A DNA stretch of 64,000 nucleotides from Ananas comosus (Eukaryota > Streptophyta > Magnoliopsida > Poales > Bromeliaceae), in NCBI RefSeq assembly GCF_001540865.1, contig NC_033631.1, forward strand, positions 2,483,935 through 2,547,934, written 5' to 3'. The position numbers and the translations under genes were made by a program. Shown piece by piece: positions 22,401 to 37,400 of the stretch. Within the stretch, counting starts at the first letter, position 1. Each line of letters begins with the position of its first letter. The notes under the pieces are model-generated. The model had not been told where the DNA came from, made no database searches, and saw nothing but the letters and a program-made list of their open reading frames with translations.

Positions 22401-25400
22401 GAAGAGAAGGTTTCTCTCGAGTGGGATCTTCCTCATTGATAGCAATAGCTGAGAGAGACCGCCAGAGGAGTAGAGCGGAAGAAAGCAAGATCAAAGAGGA
22501 ATTACCGATGAAGGCGAATCTCAAATAAGATCTCGATTATTGATTATGGTTGCTGCAGATTGGATCGAGGGAAGTGAAGAGGAGAAGAAGGCGTCCGACA
22601 TGAGGAGGCAGGAGAGCAGTGAAGGAGTAATGAGCGAGGAAGAAGGTAGGTATTGCGCATTAACGGAGGTGACGAAGACTCACCGCCCAATTTCCTCTCC
22701 TTGCCCCTGGGATAACCCTAGCGAATGTGACCTATCCCGTGGGTGAAGAGGAATTGGTCTTAACGGGTTATCCTAGGATAACCCGTTAAGACCCGGCTAA
22801 AATAAACCCATAAGTCTTTTCCCTGTTTGGGTGAATAAGTAGGATAAAATAGGCTATTCCTATTTTATCCTGCAAACAAACGGGGCCTAAGAATCTCCAT
22901 ATCAAGAATTTTCTTAGTTGCTCCCAAGTCCGACATCTCAAATTCCTAACTTAAATGTGCTTTCAACTTATTAATTTCAGACATGTCTTTGGAAGCAATA
23001 AGTATGTCGTCAACATAAAGTAACAAATAAATGAAATTGTCATCATTAAGCTTCCTGAAATAAACACAAATATCATACTTTCTCTTTGCCACAACTTACC
23101 ATGAACAAGTCAAATCATTTATACCACTGCCAGGGAAACTATTTCAAGCCATATAATGATTTATGTAATAGGCAGACAAGATCTTCCTTACCCTGGACAA
23201 TAAAAGCCTCAGGCCAATGCATGTAAATTTGTTCTTCAAGCTTGCTATGCAAGAAAGCAGACTATAGTTCTTTGCAACCAACCTTGCCTTATATCGAGCA
23301 TCTTCGACATTTGGGTACTTTCTATTTTTAGGAGATTCATTTACAACCGATGATTTTCTTTCCTTCGAGTGGTTTCACCAACTGCCATGTGTGGTTCTTA
23401 TGAAGAGACTCTATCTCTTCATTATCACCACCAACCATCTGTCGAAGTCAACATTAGAAGTTGCTTCTGTGTAGGTGGAAAGCTCATCGACATCACCTCT
23501 CTCATCAACTACTGATAAAGCATAGACCACCATATATGTATATCGCTGTGATGGCTTTATTTGCCTTCTCTCTCGACCTGTAGCAAATGCTAATTGCTCT
23601 TGCGTCGAAGTTTCTTCTGCTTCTGAGCTATCATGTTCCTACAGCAAGATCAGAAGGAGAAGAGGAACCTTTCTGCAGAGATATTGAGTTATCAGTTTTG
23701 AACTCCACCTACTTCTTAGCATCCTCCACCTTCTTTGAAGTAGTGTCAACAGAAGACTCCTTTTTTTGGGTGAAGTATTGCAAATTCATCAAAGATAACA
23801 TCCCTACTGATAAAAAATATTAGATGCCTTTGGATCAAGGTACCATAATTGATAGCCTTCATCCCAGATGCATAGCCTAGAAAGAAAATACATTTTAAAG
23901 GTTTAGGTTCTAACTTATCATTATCAACATGAGCATATATAGGACAACCAAATACTCATTGTTAGGACTTGGGTAAATATGTAGTTAAATTATAGTTAGA
24001 TTAGAGGAAATATTTAAATCCATTGGAGATAAATTAATTAGGATTTAAATATAAATTAGAGTATAAATCTAAAAAGATTAAGATTGGGATAGCTTTTGAT
24101 GTAAGCTATATACATAGCATAGGTGCTATTGCTTTTGGATGGCATGACCAATGTGAGGATATTTTTAGTGGTCAGTACGGGAGAAAGAGCCTAGGCCATA
24201 GTTGCGTACACCTAGTGCACGGATGCGTCAAGAGAGTAGATCTCTAGGTTTGTAAAGACGAGAGAAAGATGGGAGAGATTCAATAAGAGGGCTCTGATTG
24301 AAGCTACTCTATTGTAGAAGAGTCGGGTGAAATTTTTTTCTTGATTAGTGAATTTATTTCACCTGTATTTTCTATTTGGTTTCATCTCTTTTGTGACTGT
24401 GTCAGCTTTTGTTGAGTAGACGGGTTTATAGTAAAACTTCAATTTGATACTTTTGTTGCAGAATTCTAACAACTTGTACCGGAGCGAATACCGAATTTAC
24501 AACAATTAGTATCAGAGCGGCTTGCGAATTCTTAATATTTGGTATCTAAGAAAGTACCAAATTCTCAACACTCGTAAAGTAGAATAATCAGCAGTTGTAC
24601 TAGACTATACCTCCTCTGTAGTCTTATACTCAATAACTGCATGTGGAGAACCATTCACCAAATAAGAAGCGGTAATAATTTCCTCTACCCAGAAACCAAA
24701 TAAGAAGCGGTAATAATTTCCTCTACCCAGAAATCTAGATAAACCGATTTTCAAGAGCATACAACGCGCTTTCTCCAAAAAGGTTCTATTCAATGCTCCG
24801 CCACTTGATTCTGCTACGGAGTATATCTGACTATTCTGTGATGAATGATACCCTCATTTTTACAAAATTCATCCAACCCAGATTAGCAGAATTCCAAACC
24901 ATTATCTGTTCTAAGTTCCTTAATTTTCTTCCCAGTCTGATTTCAATCCTAACCTTCCATTGCTTGAAATACCTAAACACCTCATTTTTATGCTCCAACA
25001 TAAATACCCAAACTTTTCTGAAATAATCGTCGATAAAAGAAAGTGTATGTCGAGTGCCATTTTTAGACGAAACACGTGACCCCAAAGATCAAATGAATAT
25101 TATCTAGGGTACCTTTTGGTTTGTGAACTGCAGTGCTAAACTTTACACATTCTGCTTGCCATACACGCAATGTTCACAACAATCCAATTTTCCTATTCTC
25201 TGGCCATATAAGAAACGTCTCTTAGTTAATTCAGTCATTCCGCACTCGTTCATGTGTCCCAAATGCATGTGCCATAGTTTGGTAATCTCCAAATCCAAAT
25301 TGAAAGACAAGAAAGTTGTCACAGTACTAGTAACAGTAGACCCTTGCAATATATATATATCCACCAAAACAAGAGCACCTCTGCTAACCGTCATAACCTT

Positions 25401-28400
25401 ACCTTTGGCGGTGTAATTCTATCCATTTGTGTGACACCCCAACTTCCCAGGGGGTCACCTATTGTAGGACTACTCCCGTCCTAGCACGCTTAACTCTCTT
25501 AATCTTTTGGGCCTAGCCACCACCCAAAATGCTTAAGCCGGCTTAAGAGTTTAGCCCTATTATATCTTATATATAGGACTATATGGGGTCTCACAATCTC
25601 CCCCCCTTTAAGCCCTGACGTTCTCGTCAGGCTCAAACTCACAAGTACCAGGCGATGTGAGACTCGTCTCGCTAGCCTCAACCGACCTTGTGGGGGAGCC
25701 GCGCTCTACCCACAACAGTCAACAACATGAGAGCCTCGCTCTTCCCGCTGTATAATCATGGCTCAGCCGAGACTCATCTCATATTTCCGGGTGGTAATTG
25801 TCTCTGATACCAACTGTGACACCCCAACTTCCCAGAGGGTCACCTATCGTAGGACTACTCCCGTCCTAGCACACTTAACTCTCTTAATCTCTTAGACCTA
25901 GCCACGACCCAAAATGCTTTAGTCTGGTTAAGAGTTTAGCCCTATTATATCTTATATATAGGACTATATGGGGTCTCACAATTTGCATCAAAAAACCTAA
26001 ATAGATAAGATTTTTCTTCAAATCTGAAACATGTTGAATATTACAAAGTCCTATCCTTCTTATCCCAGTAGGTTTGCATGTAAAATCCTTACCCATCAAA
26101 ATCGCTCCACCTTCAATAGATTCATATGTGAAAAACTAATTCCGTCCGGGACACATATGATAGAAATAAGCCGAATCCATAATCCAATTATTCTTAAGTT
26201 TATTTTCATGGAACACAGAGAACAAATCCGAATTACCAAAACTGCCATTTTCTGCTTTTGTTGTTCTTCATTCTTTTTCTTTAGCTTGAAGTATTAGATT
26301 TGATATGACCTTTCTTCTTATAATAATTACAAATCAAATTCCTATATCGTGACTCTAATCTTGACCTCTGTCTACCGGTGCCAAAACCCTTTTTTTGGGC
26401 CTTCCTCTGGCAACAAGGCGCTCTGCAATACCTTAACTCATACCATTAATCTACATATCAATATGTTCCTTACAAAGCAGAGACGACTTGACATCTTCAA
26501 TAGATAGGATATCTGTACCAAAGAGAAAGGTTTCTCCAAAGTGCTTATATGAGGGAGGTTGAAAACATAACAATAAAAGGGCTTTATCTTCTTCCTCGAT
26601 GTTTGCATCTATCTGTAATAATAGAATTAAACTCATCAAGATAAGGTTTGATAGACGTACCTTCCAACATGCAAATCTTAAATAACCGGTGCGTTAGATA
26701 TAGTTCATTTGTGAAAGACTTTGTCATATACAGAGATTCGAGCTTCAATCACAGAGCCATTGTGGTATTCTCATTTAGAACTTCACGTAGAACGTCATTA
26801 AAGAGGAATGATTGAATCACCATAAGAGTTTTGGCGTCCATAACCTCTTTCTGCTCCTTCGTCAATGTGTCAAATATCTTCTCTTTCTCCAATAACGCCT
26901 TTTGCAACCCCTATTGCGTCAGAACTGCGCGCATCTTAACTTGCCACAGTGTGAAACTATTGGAGCGATCAAACTTCTTGATTTAAAATTTTGTAGACAT
27001 TATGAACACCAATACGAACAATCGGGTTCTAATACTAGTTTGTTATAACAAAAGCGGAAAATATCTAGTTCAACGGACATGAAAATACCAATAGAGAATC
27101 GAGAAAGAGACAAGAAAAATAAAGCACAAATATTTACGCGGTTCGGCCACTAGCCTAAGTGCACAGGCGAAGACAAACCAAAAACTTTAATACTGTCGAA
27201 GACGAAGTACAAAAGATATCTCTCAAAAGACCCAAAACCCGTATGCTCGACACACCTTATGGCTTATGTCATACAACTTATAATTGCAAAGCCATCTACG
27301 TACAAAGGACTGACAGGCGGCTTCCACAGCTCAACTCTCTCACACCAATGTACGACAACCACAAGCACAGCAACAATGAGCACACACTCTTGGCTTGGGC
27401 TTAATCTCTTCGTCTGCTCTCTCGGTTACTGTTACATACGTATGTGTATAAAAGAATGCGCCCTTCCAACGTAATTAAATTGAACTCATACTTCGAAAAG
27501 CTGCTAGCCGAATAGGACAAAACCATCATGGCCAATCCTATGCTACCAAGGTGCTCTCTATAAAGGACTAAAGACCTGGTCTACCCACTTGGTCTAGACC
27601 AACTCAAAAATCCTAATCTATTTCCAACAGGATTTAGAATAAGTAATTCTATTCAATTTTGGGTCCAAAATCATTTGGGTCTAAGAATTTGAGACATATT
27701 TAACATACTACTGTTTTATGATTCTGCAGTTCCTATCTTTGCAACACAGGATACATGTATGAACTAAAGGCTGGTAATGTAAAAATTGAACCCAACATCT
27801 ACTTCTTGAAAAGAAAAACAACTTATTTACAAAATATAAGGAGAATTTTCACTACGTTGATGCTTCCTGAAATGACAACTCCATAGTTCTTTTCCTATCT
27901 TTAACATGGGGATCAGTAATTTGATCAATAGATAGTTTAATATTTGGTGATTACTGCTAGAACACATTATTAGAACAGTATGAACTAGCAGCACATAAGT
28001 ATGTATACAACTATTTTCCTTCTTACCAGATGAATGGCAAGCTTATACACTGTTCCGACACTGCTTTGTGACAGGGAAGGAAATTAAGTTTGAAATCAAA
28101 GAGCCTACAGAACAAGCCATCAGAATGGCTTAAAACACAAAAATTTCAATTCCGAAATCAAACAGCTTACAGAACAAGCCATCAGGATGGCTTAGACACG
28201 AAATTACAATTCTAAAGGTGTTCTCAACAGCATAAGGTCTCGAGATCAAGAAAATGAACATATCACCAAAGTCATATTGGTACAGAGGACAGTACTTTAG
28301 CCTTCTTAGTTCTTACCAGTGAAAAGAAGTCAAAAAAGGCTCAAGTTCACCAAATAGTCTATTCCTATTTGGAGGATGTCATTTAGCAGAAAATTACACC

Positions 28401-31400
28401 TTATTTTTCCATTAAGTTGTTAGATCCGATGAGTCGGATGAATTTTGGGACTGAGTTGCTTGGTTGGTTAGTCAATATGCCATCAATGTGAAACTGAAAG
28501 ATATCAGTGTCACCAATTTTCTAACGTCATCAAGGTAAAGATGATTAGAATATTGTGTCTCCAATGTGGATAGTTAGGCAGATTGCTTGTAATATGTCTC
28601 CAAAATAACAAGTATAAGCTCAAAGATGTTTCCATCCAAATTCAACAGAAAGATTAGGCGATAGTTTATATATAATTATTAATGAAGTCCATTGAGAAAA
28701 CTTAACAGACAGTAGTTTTCTGTACAAAAGGAAGACTCTCAAACCAATAAGAGCTGAAGCAACATTTGAAATAAATTGTTATCTGTGTTAACACTATTAC
28801 CTGCAAACACCAAGAGCTCTTCTCATATCTCCCGAGGCAGCTGCAACTTTCTGTAGTAATCATAAAAAATATCAAAGCATGCCTGAGGGCTAAACTAACA
28901 TGTTCATGAATACACATCACAAACGCAAGCCATAATAGATGCATATGATTAGATAAGTTAAAGTGAGAGTTGTTGGAAAAATTATTCTCTTTCTAAAATC
29001 TTTAGTAAAATACTTTTATAAACAATTTTGAATGAAAACAATTTAACTTCAGTTTTTAAAAATCTTAAGCAAAAATTAAATAGTCAATGGTATAAAGATT
29101 AAGAGATCAGATGAAGCCTGTGGGTCGAGGCATGCGAATGCACTGTCCTAGAAGCGAGATTGCCCCTCTACGTGCGAGGCTCCGGCAATCACTCCTAGCG
29201 ATACAACGATCACTGTCCACCCCGTCGGCACGTCTTCAGGGTGTCGCAACACGAACCCAATAAGCTTTCAGAGATCCAGCAAAAATGAAAATGCAAAGTG
29301 TAGAATAGATGTAAAATCAATGTGAAAGAAGGTGAGGAAGAAGAGGGTTTTCCAAGTTCAAGCTCAGGTTGAGTTCACTGTATATGTACAAATGCACCAT
29401 CACCTTTCTTTATATAGGAGAGCTTCATGAGTGGTCCAACGGGTAGAGTCCAAGGTAAGATCTTTGACCAAGATCTAGCTTTTTCCCGAGGTTGGACCAT
29501 GACCAAAAGATCTTTGACCAGGATCTTGGACCATGACCAAATCTGGACAAGATCCAATGCTTCACCCTTTCCCAAGGCAAGGTCATCATTGGGTTAATTA
29601 AATAATACAATAATATTAAAATCCAATAAAATAAAAGGTGTAAATGAACCGTGTTTACGCATGCCGCCGCCCGCCCGACCCGGCTCGGCTCGGGCTCGTG
29701 CTGTGCGTGCGTGTGTTTAGTCAAGAGCTCCACTCTCATGTTCTCCTAAGCAATTAAGTTGAGAGTGAGAGAGTATATAAAATATAGCAACATGCCTTTG
29801 CTTTCCAATGTGGGACTAAACTACTCATGTGGAAACTAAGGCACTGGCTCCCAGGCAAGGCCCATAGAGAGTTGGACTGCCTAGGAAGCCCATGGGCCAA
29901 AATAAAGTTTTAAATGACAGTTTTTAAATAATTAAAACTAACATTCCCCCACATGATTTAAAACTTCAAATAAAGAAAGTAAATAAAACTGAAATTCAAA
30001 AAACAACTCAAAAGAATGTTGGATCTCTTATACCATGTATTCGGCGAAGGTACCTTTCGGATTTGAACCTTCACTTAGTGCTTGTCTATGTACATCCGAG
30101 GGCACAATGGTGGACTTCGCCTTGAACCAAGGCCGGTAAATCGGATTTCCACAAACCGCACACATGGTACAGCCATTTAGGTTATAAACGGGTGAGCGCT
30201 ATTACGGCCATGCGCTAATATCGCTTCATGTGTGTTTTAGGGAACCGCCCTCTTCCCACAGTCGCGGCCTCACAACTCCACACATATAGTAGGTCCTCAG
30301 AAGGGTGTCTGCAAGGTCACACCCTACCTCATGGGTCTCGGAACCATTCAGGGTCAATGCCCTTCCTATCCACTTACAGATATGAGCACTGTCGTCATAG
30401 GAATGAGGATACAAAAAAGCAGTGCTCCTCACAGCTACCTGTTCGACTTGTTTCTACCCATTGAACCTGCAACAAGTTGGGTTGCCGTCGTCGGTAACTA
30501 CTATTGTGGGCTAAGCCCCATCCCCCTCGATGATTCTAGGATCACAGTCCTAAATAATCCCTTCGTAAGCTGATCAGCCAAGTTCTTCGCAGATCTCACA
30601 AATTCCAAGGCAATTACATTCTTCTTCATATTTTGTCAAATGAACTTATGTCTCACTTTCATAAATCTATTCATCTTAGTCTCCACATTCTCTTGGGCAC
30701 ATTTATCAATTGCAAATCTACAATCACAATGAATGCATACAGGTGCTAAAGGTCACTCTATCAGTGGCAGATCATAAAGAAACTCTCTAATCCACTTAGC
30801 CTCTGCTACAGTGGTATCTAATGCTATGAGTTCAGATTCCATGGTACTTCTAGCGATCAAAGACTGTTTGGTTGACTTCTAAGAAACAGCTACTCCTCCT
30901 AGGAGAAAAACAAATCCAGTAGTCGACCTTATATCAGCTGTATCACTAATCCAATTAGCATCACTATATCCTTCTAATACTGCAGGAAAGCCACTGTAAT
31001 GTAATCCATAAGACATAGTTCCCTTCAGGTATCTCAAAACTCTTTCTAAAGCATTCCAATACTCTCTATTTGGATTATGGGTATATCTTCTCAATCTGTT
31101 CACAGCATAAGCCAAATCAGGTCTAATATAGTCTACTAGATATCCCAGAGATTCTATAATTTGTGCATATCTATTCTGACCGATTGGATCACCTCTATTC
31201 TTTTTAAGGTGTACACTAGAATCATAAGGTGTCACCACAGGTCTAACATCAAAATATCCAAACTTCTTCAGTAACTGTTCACTATAGTGTGATTGACTCA
31301 TAATAATTTCTTTCGATTTTCTAATGATTTTCAGGTTGAAAATTACTTCTGCTTACCCAAGATCCTTCATATCAAAATTCTCATTCAGTAATTTCTTCAC

Positions 31401-34400
31401 ATCATGTATCACATTCATATTAGTACCAAAAATTAAAAGTTCATCAACATACAAACATAAGATTACAATCTGTCCGTTATATTCCTTTGAGTATACACAT
31501 TCATCAGACATATTCACATGAAAGCCATTTGATACAACTAAGGAATTAAATTTCAAGTGCCACTGCTTAGGAGCTTGCTTAAGTCCATATAGAGATCTAG
31601 TCAATTTGCACACTTTGTTCTCATGTCCAGAAACTACAAAACCTTCAGGTTGTTTTGTTGAGGAAAACCCGCAACGAATAATCCGATAGTGACAAAATCT
31701 AACTAATTTAGTGATAAAATTAATAACATTAACTTACCAGTAATCGCTAAATTCCAAAAAATAAATTGTGGAAGTAGAATGCCAAATTAATTTGATCCGG
31801 AAGCGTGCGAAGCACTGCCCTAAGGCGTATTCCCGTCCTTCGTGCGGGACTAACCGGAAACACCGCCCCAAGGTACGACCAGAACTCCTCCTCTTCCTAC
31901 GAGCACGATCGCGGAAGAGGTTGACGAAGACTCTTTCCACACTCGATGAAAAATAATAAAATGAAAGAAAATAACAAATGATTCTCAAATAGTATTCCTT
32001 CTCACTGTTATCTATGTTTCCAAAGTGTTCACCTCATATGTATATATATGTCCTCTCCAATACTATGGACGAGGTAATAAAATATAAAGGGTTAAAGTAT
32101 GGAACGTTGGAGCCCACAACGTTCCAACGCACTAATTAAGGTCTTAATTAGTGGAACGGATCTGCGCACGATCCCCCCCTCGCGCGGAGCGGCCGCAGTT
32201 GATGCAGCCGTTTCGCTAATAGATAATTAAAAGTTAATAAAAAAATAAATATTAAATATATAAAATTTTGGATTTTCTCCAACAATCCCTCACAAAATTC
32301 AAAATTTTTAAAAATAAAATAAAATAAAAATGAAAATAAAAATTAAACAACAAATAAAGAAAATCAATTAATCACCGAGTGTTTATACTATGTAATAGGC
32401 AAGGTGTCTTTAAGAGACTTAACCTTACTTAGTGCAAATAGTTTCCATCAGAAGGAATCGAAGTGAACCAGGTCTTGAACTACGTTCCTTTGACTCTGAC
32501 TTCAACTACCACACACACAATACAGAATTCTCCGTCGCGGGTCTGTGCGTTAATGGCCATGCACAGTACCTTAATTTTTTCATAAGAGCTTCTATGGACA
32601 ACCCACATCTCATAGCCGCGGCCACATACGGATACTCTTATATAGGTGGTCTCCTCCAGGGATGTGTGTAGAGTCACATCTCGCGAAAATTACTGCCTCG
32701 GATCCCATTAAGAGCTATAAGCTCGACCTCAACCACTACACAGAGCACTACTCACTATAGGGATGGGATTGGAGCTAAAGCTCCTCTATATAAACTATAG
32801 AAAGTGCTCTTTGGCCAACCTGACAGCTTGTTTTTACCACATTGAACCTTCTTCAAGGGATCTCCTATCACAAAGGTTGGGTTCCCACCGCAGGAAGGCC
32901 CTTTACGGGCAAAGTCCCATCCCCCTCGATGACTCCAGGACCTTAGTCCTATTAAAGCCTTTAGTCAAGCAATCTGGAAGATTCTGATCAGATCTGATAA
33001 AACTCAAAGAAATAATATCATGAGAAGTTAACCATCTAACAGACTTTTGTCTCAACTTAATATGTCTACTAGCTTTAGAATTCACCAATTTCTTTTTACA
33101 AAAATCAATTGCAGCTCGAGAATCACACCTAATAGAAATAGGTGGAATAGGAGAAAAAATCAACGGAATCGATGACAGTAGATTCTTGAGCCACTTGGCT
33201 TCAAGACTAGTATCAAGAGCAACTAACTCAGCCTCCATAGTACTTCTGGCTATTATAGTCTGTTTGGTGGATTGCCAAGAAACTGCACCTCCACCAAGAA
33301 TAAAAACATAACCAGAAGTTGACTTGATATCCAAAGAATCAGAAATCCAATTGGCATCGTTGTATCCCTCAATTACAGCAGGATAGCCAACAAAACGAAG
33401 AGAATAAGAGATAGTACCTTTAAGGTAACGAAATACTCTTTCCAAAGCAATCCAATAAGTTATACTAGGGTTACTTTTATATCTACTCAATCTCGATATG
33501 GCATAGGCAATATCAGGTCTAGTCCTATTGGTTAGGTACATCAAAGAACCAATAATCTGGGCATATCTCTCCTGATTTACAGGATTACCGGTGTTCTTCA
33601 CAAGTTGAACACTAGGATCAAAATAAGTAGAAACAGGAGTGCAATCAGAATATCCAAATTTGTCAAGAACCATTTGGGTATAATGAGATTGGGTCAGAAG
33701 AATAAAATCTGATGATCTAAGAATTTTCATTCCTAAAATCACATCTGCTTCACCAAGATCCTTCATATCAAAATGAGTCGATAAAAAGGATTTAACTTGG
33801 TTAATCAGATCAAGATCAGGTGCAAGGATCAGGATGTCATCAACATAGAGGCAAAGAAGAACACATCGGTCGTCAAATCTCTTAAAATAGAGACAGTTGT
33901 CAAAATCGTTTGTTTGAAATCCATATGATTCAATAACACTGTCGAATTTTTCGTGCCACTGCTTAGGTGCTTGTTTTAGTCCATACAAAGAGCGGACTAA
34001 TTTACACACCTTAGTTTCTTGACCAGGCACAGAGAAACCTTCAGGTTGAGTCATATAGATTTCTTCTTCAAGATCTCCATGAAGAAAAGCGGTTTTGACA
34101 TCCATCTGATGAATCAAAAGCTTATGAATAGATGCTAATGCAAGAATGACTCGGATAGTAGCAATGCGAGCAACAGGCGCATAAGTGTCAAAGTAATCAA
34201 CTTCAGCTTTTTGTCGAAAACCTTGAGCTACAAGCCGCGCCTTATACTTCTCTACCGATCCGTCAGTTCTAAGCTTCTTTTTAAAGATCCACTTACATCC
34301 TAAAGGTTGGTTTCCAGGGGGTAAATCAGTGAGAATCCAAGTGTTGTTGCCAATAATTGACTCGATCTCACTGTTTATAGCCTCCTTCCAAAAAGAAGCT

Positions 34401-37400
34401 TCAGAAGAACTCATAGCTTCCTTGTATGATGAAGGTGTACTTTCAACTAAGAAAGTAAAGAAATCTTCACCAAAGTTCTTCTCAATACGAGTTCTCTTGC
34501 TTCTTCTCAGTTCGCCTGGTGGGTTAGGTTCTACAGGATCTAAACTATATGATAAATCAGATGCAGATAAATGATCAGATGTAGATGCATGATCAACTGT
34601 AGGCTGAAAATCAAGTGCAGATCTAGAGATACGGGTTTTGAAAGGAAAGATATTTTCAAAGAAGGTTACATCTCTAGATTCAATCAAGGTGTCATTGGAA
34701 ATCTCAGAAATCTCAGAGTTGGTTACAAGAAATCTATAGGTGTTGCTATCTAGGGAATATCTAATGAAAATGGCATCTACTGTTTTAGGACCAATCTTCT
34801 TTCTTTTGGGTTCAAGAATAGACACCTTAGCTAAGCACCCCCACACTCGGAAGTAACTCAGCCTAAGTGCTCTTCCCTTCCAAAGTTCATAAGGTGTCTT
34901 GGTTCTATCCTTAGAAGGAATCCTATTGAGGATATAACAAGCTGATAAAAGAGCCTCCCCCCACAAGTTCTGAGATACACCAGAACTTAAAATCATAGCA
35001 TTAACCATGTCTAATAGGGTTCGGTTCTTTCTTTCAGCTACACCATTAGACTGAGGTGAGTATGGAGCAGTTACTTCATGAATTGTTCCATGTTCCTCGC
35101 AGAACAGATTTAATTCATTTGAAGTATACTCGCCTCCTCTATCAGACCTTAGAATTTTAATCCTCTTCTCCAATTGATTTTCAGCCTCTGCTTTAAGGCT
35201 TTAAACATATTGAGGACTTCATCTTTGGTCTTCAAGAGATAGGTGTAACAAAATTTAGACTAGTCGTCTATAAAGGTCACAAAGTAACGACTTCCTCCAC
35301 GAGTAGGACCTCTATTAGAATCACAGACATCACTATGAATCAGTTCAAGAATCTGGGTATCCCTATAAGGAATAGATTTAAAAGGTTTTCTAGGCTGCTT
35401 AGCTTGGGTACAAATTTCACATTTGGATATAGGATCAATCTTGAATTTGGGTACAAGGTTAAGATTGGATAGTTTCAGAATAGATCTAAGGTTCACATGC
35501 CCTAATCTGCCATGCCATATATCACAAGATTCAGTATTCGAAACAATAGTAGAAGTATAAGAAGAAGAATTTTTATTATCAGCAAAAGAAAGTACATTCA
35601 GTTTGAACAAACCCTCAGATACAAAACCTTTTCCAATAAACATTTCTCCCTTAGATATTACAACTTTATTGGATTCTAATACAATCTTATATCCTAATTG
35701 CACTAACAAAGATCCACTAATCAGGTTTCGTCGGATTTCAGGAGAATGCTGCACATTGTGAAGGATTAACGTCTTTCCTGAAGTTAACTTCAGCTTGACT
35801 GTTCCAATCCCCAACACATTGACAGCTTTTCCATCTGCAACAGTCACACATCCTCCACTTGTGTCCTGATAAGAGGAAAAGAGGGACCTATTAGTACAAA
35901 TATGGACATTGGCTCCAGAGTCTAACCACCAATCTAAATCATGAAAGGTAAGGTTAACATTAGGTACAAAGGAGACTGACCTAAAAATGGAGTTGGAAGG
36001 TTCACCCTCAATCATGTTGACCAGAGGTTTAGGATAGTTGTTCTGAGTGTTTTGGCCCTTCTTGTAGACAACCTTCTCTTTCTTTCGATAAAAATATTTT
36101 GAAGCAAAATGGTTGTCATGGCCACATACATAACAGAAACCATCCTTCTTCTTATTCCCACTAGGTTGGTTGGTATTGGGTTTCTGGGCATAGTTCCGGT
36201 TTCGATTAGGGTTCCTACCTTTAAAGCCCTTACCCTTAGGTTTAAAATTTTTACCTTTGGGTTTAGGCTCATGGCTCTGGTTCTGAATCTCGGTCAGGTT
36301 TATGTTTGATCGGTTGTCGGACGGTTTAATCTCTCTAAGTCGGTATTGGTCTTCTATTCTAATAGCTTGGATTACCGATCTAAGTTTAAGAGTTTCCTGG
36401 GTACGTCTAAGCTCATGGGCAAATTTGGTCCAGGAAGGGGGTAATTTATCCAATAGACAGGTTGCCTGATAGGTTTCATCTAAGGTTTATCCATTCCTAT
36501 GAATCTCTTGGACAAAATTCTGAAATTGATGGATTTGATCGTTTATAGGAATGTTGTCTACCATTCTAAAATTGTTAAAATCGGTAATAGTAAATCTGGC
36601 GACACCTTCATTATCTCTAATGTAGGCATCTTCTAAAGCAAACCATAAATCCTTGGCAGTTTGATATTTCCTATAGGTTTCATAAAGTTCGTCAGATAGG
36701 CAGCTGAGTATCCTAAATCTACCGTGAAATTCAATTTCCTCGGGAGATTTGTCAGTTTTAGGTTCTGTAACTGAGGTGGTAGTAGAATCAGATGGAGGAG
36801 TTTCAATAGGTGGATCAGAAGAATTTTTAGAAGTAGGATAAGGAGGTGTTTTTCCAATTGCAGTTATGAGGCCTAAGGTGATAAGCCAAGCCTCTAACCG
36901 TTCTTGCCACCTCAAAAAACCTACCCCTTTAAATTTTTCTGGTTTAAGGCTAGAAGTATCATCAAAACCCATTCCAACTAATCTAGTTGAGGGAACAAAG
37001 AAATTAAGGATGATTGAAAAGAGCTGCAAAAAAAGTTCAAAAAACCTTTTTAGAAAAATAAACATGTTGTTAAGGTTTCTACCCTAGTCAACCAGAATAT
37101 TTTAGGGTTTAAGTTTTTAAATTTAATCTTTTATGAAAGTTCGTTCAGCAGCAAACAGATGGCCCAAACAATTTAAATATTTGATTTCAATTAACTAATT
37201 TTAAACATATAATATATGCAATGAGATAATATTTATACAGCAAATAGAGTTAAGAATCTACTGCAATAATAAAAGAATAGAAAGTAAAAGTGGTAGTGCT
37301 GGTTAGAGGGAGTAGTGTTTGAAGATGCTATTTAGGCCAATCGCGGGTTCAAATCCCAATTGAAACAGTTTTTCAAAAATATTGTAGCAATTTTTTCTTT

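Larger units (their letters stand above)
20179..27040 (-). pseudogene. copia gag-pol remnants of the intron-10 element
   Basis: Pieces in sense order. GAG: near 27000-26650 ([23 protein letters not shown]) and 26639-26451 with [19 protein letters not shown] sequence. A protease-side piece: 26099-26000, [22 protein letters not shown]-pre-integrase: 25394-25143 with [20 protein letters not shown] and HCVYGKQ. Integrase: 25085-24605 with [20 protein letters not shown] and the [11 protein letters not shown] region. RT: about 23900-22890, then 22170-21964 with [19 protein letters not shown] and [12 protein letters not shown]. RNase H: 21760-20273 with [20 protein letters not shown]. Stops and frame breaks occur throughout, so no intact protein can be made. 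Confidence 0.85.
19496..27715 (-). mobile_element. Decayed Ty1/copia element in CDC6 intron 10
   Basis: LTRs lie at 19496 to about 20178 and at 27041-27715, both with a TGTTAT end and shared internal blocks such as CACAAATATTTA and CGAAGAC. The flanks AACTA (19491-19495) and TACTA (27716-27720) match at 4 of 5. The sequence beside the right LTR, read in sense, is AACTAGTATTAGAACCCG, a worn initiator-tRNA-Met primer-binding site. GGTGGAGATT next to the left LTR suits a polypurine tract. Domain order on the minus strand is GAG, protease, GAG-pre-integrase, integrase, RT and RNase H, i.e. copia. It is broken by stops and by insertions at 20520-21665, about 22211-22890, 23960-24570 and 25430-25980. 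Confidence 0.85.
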
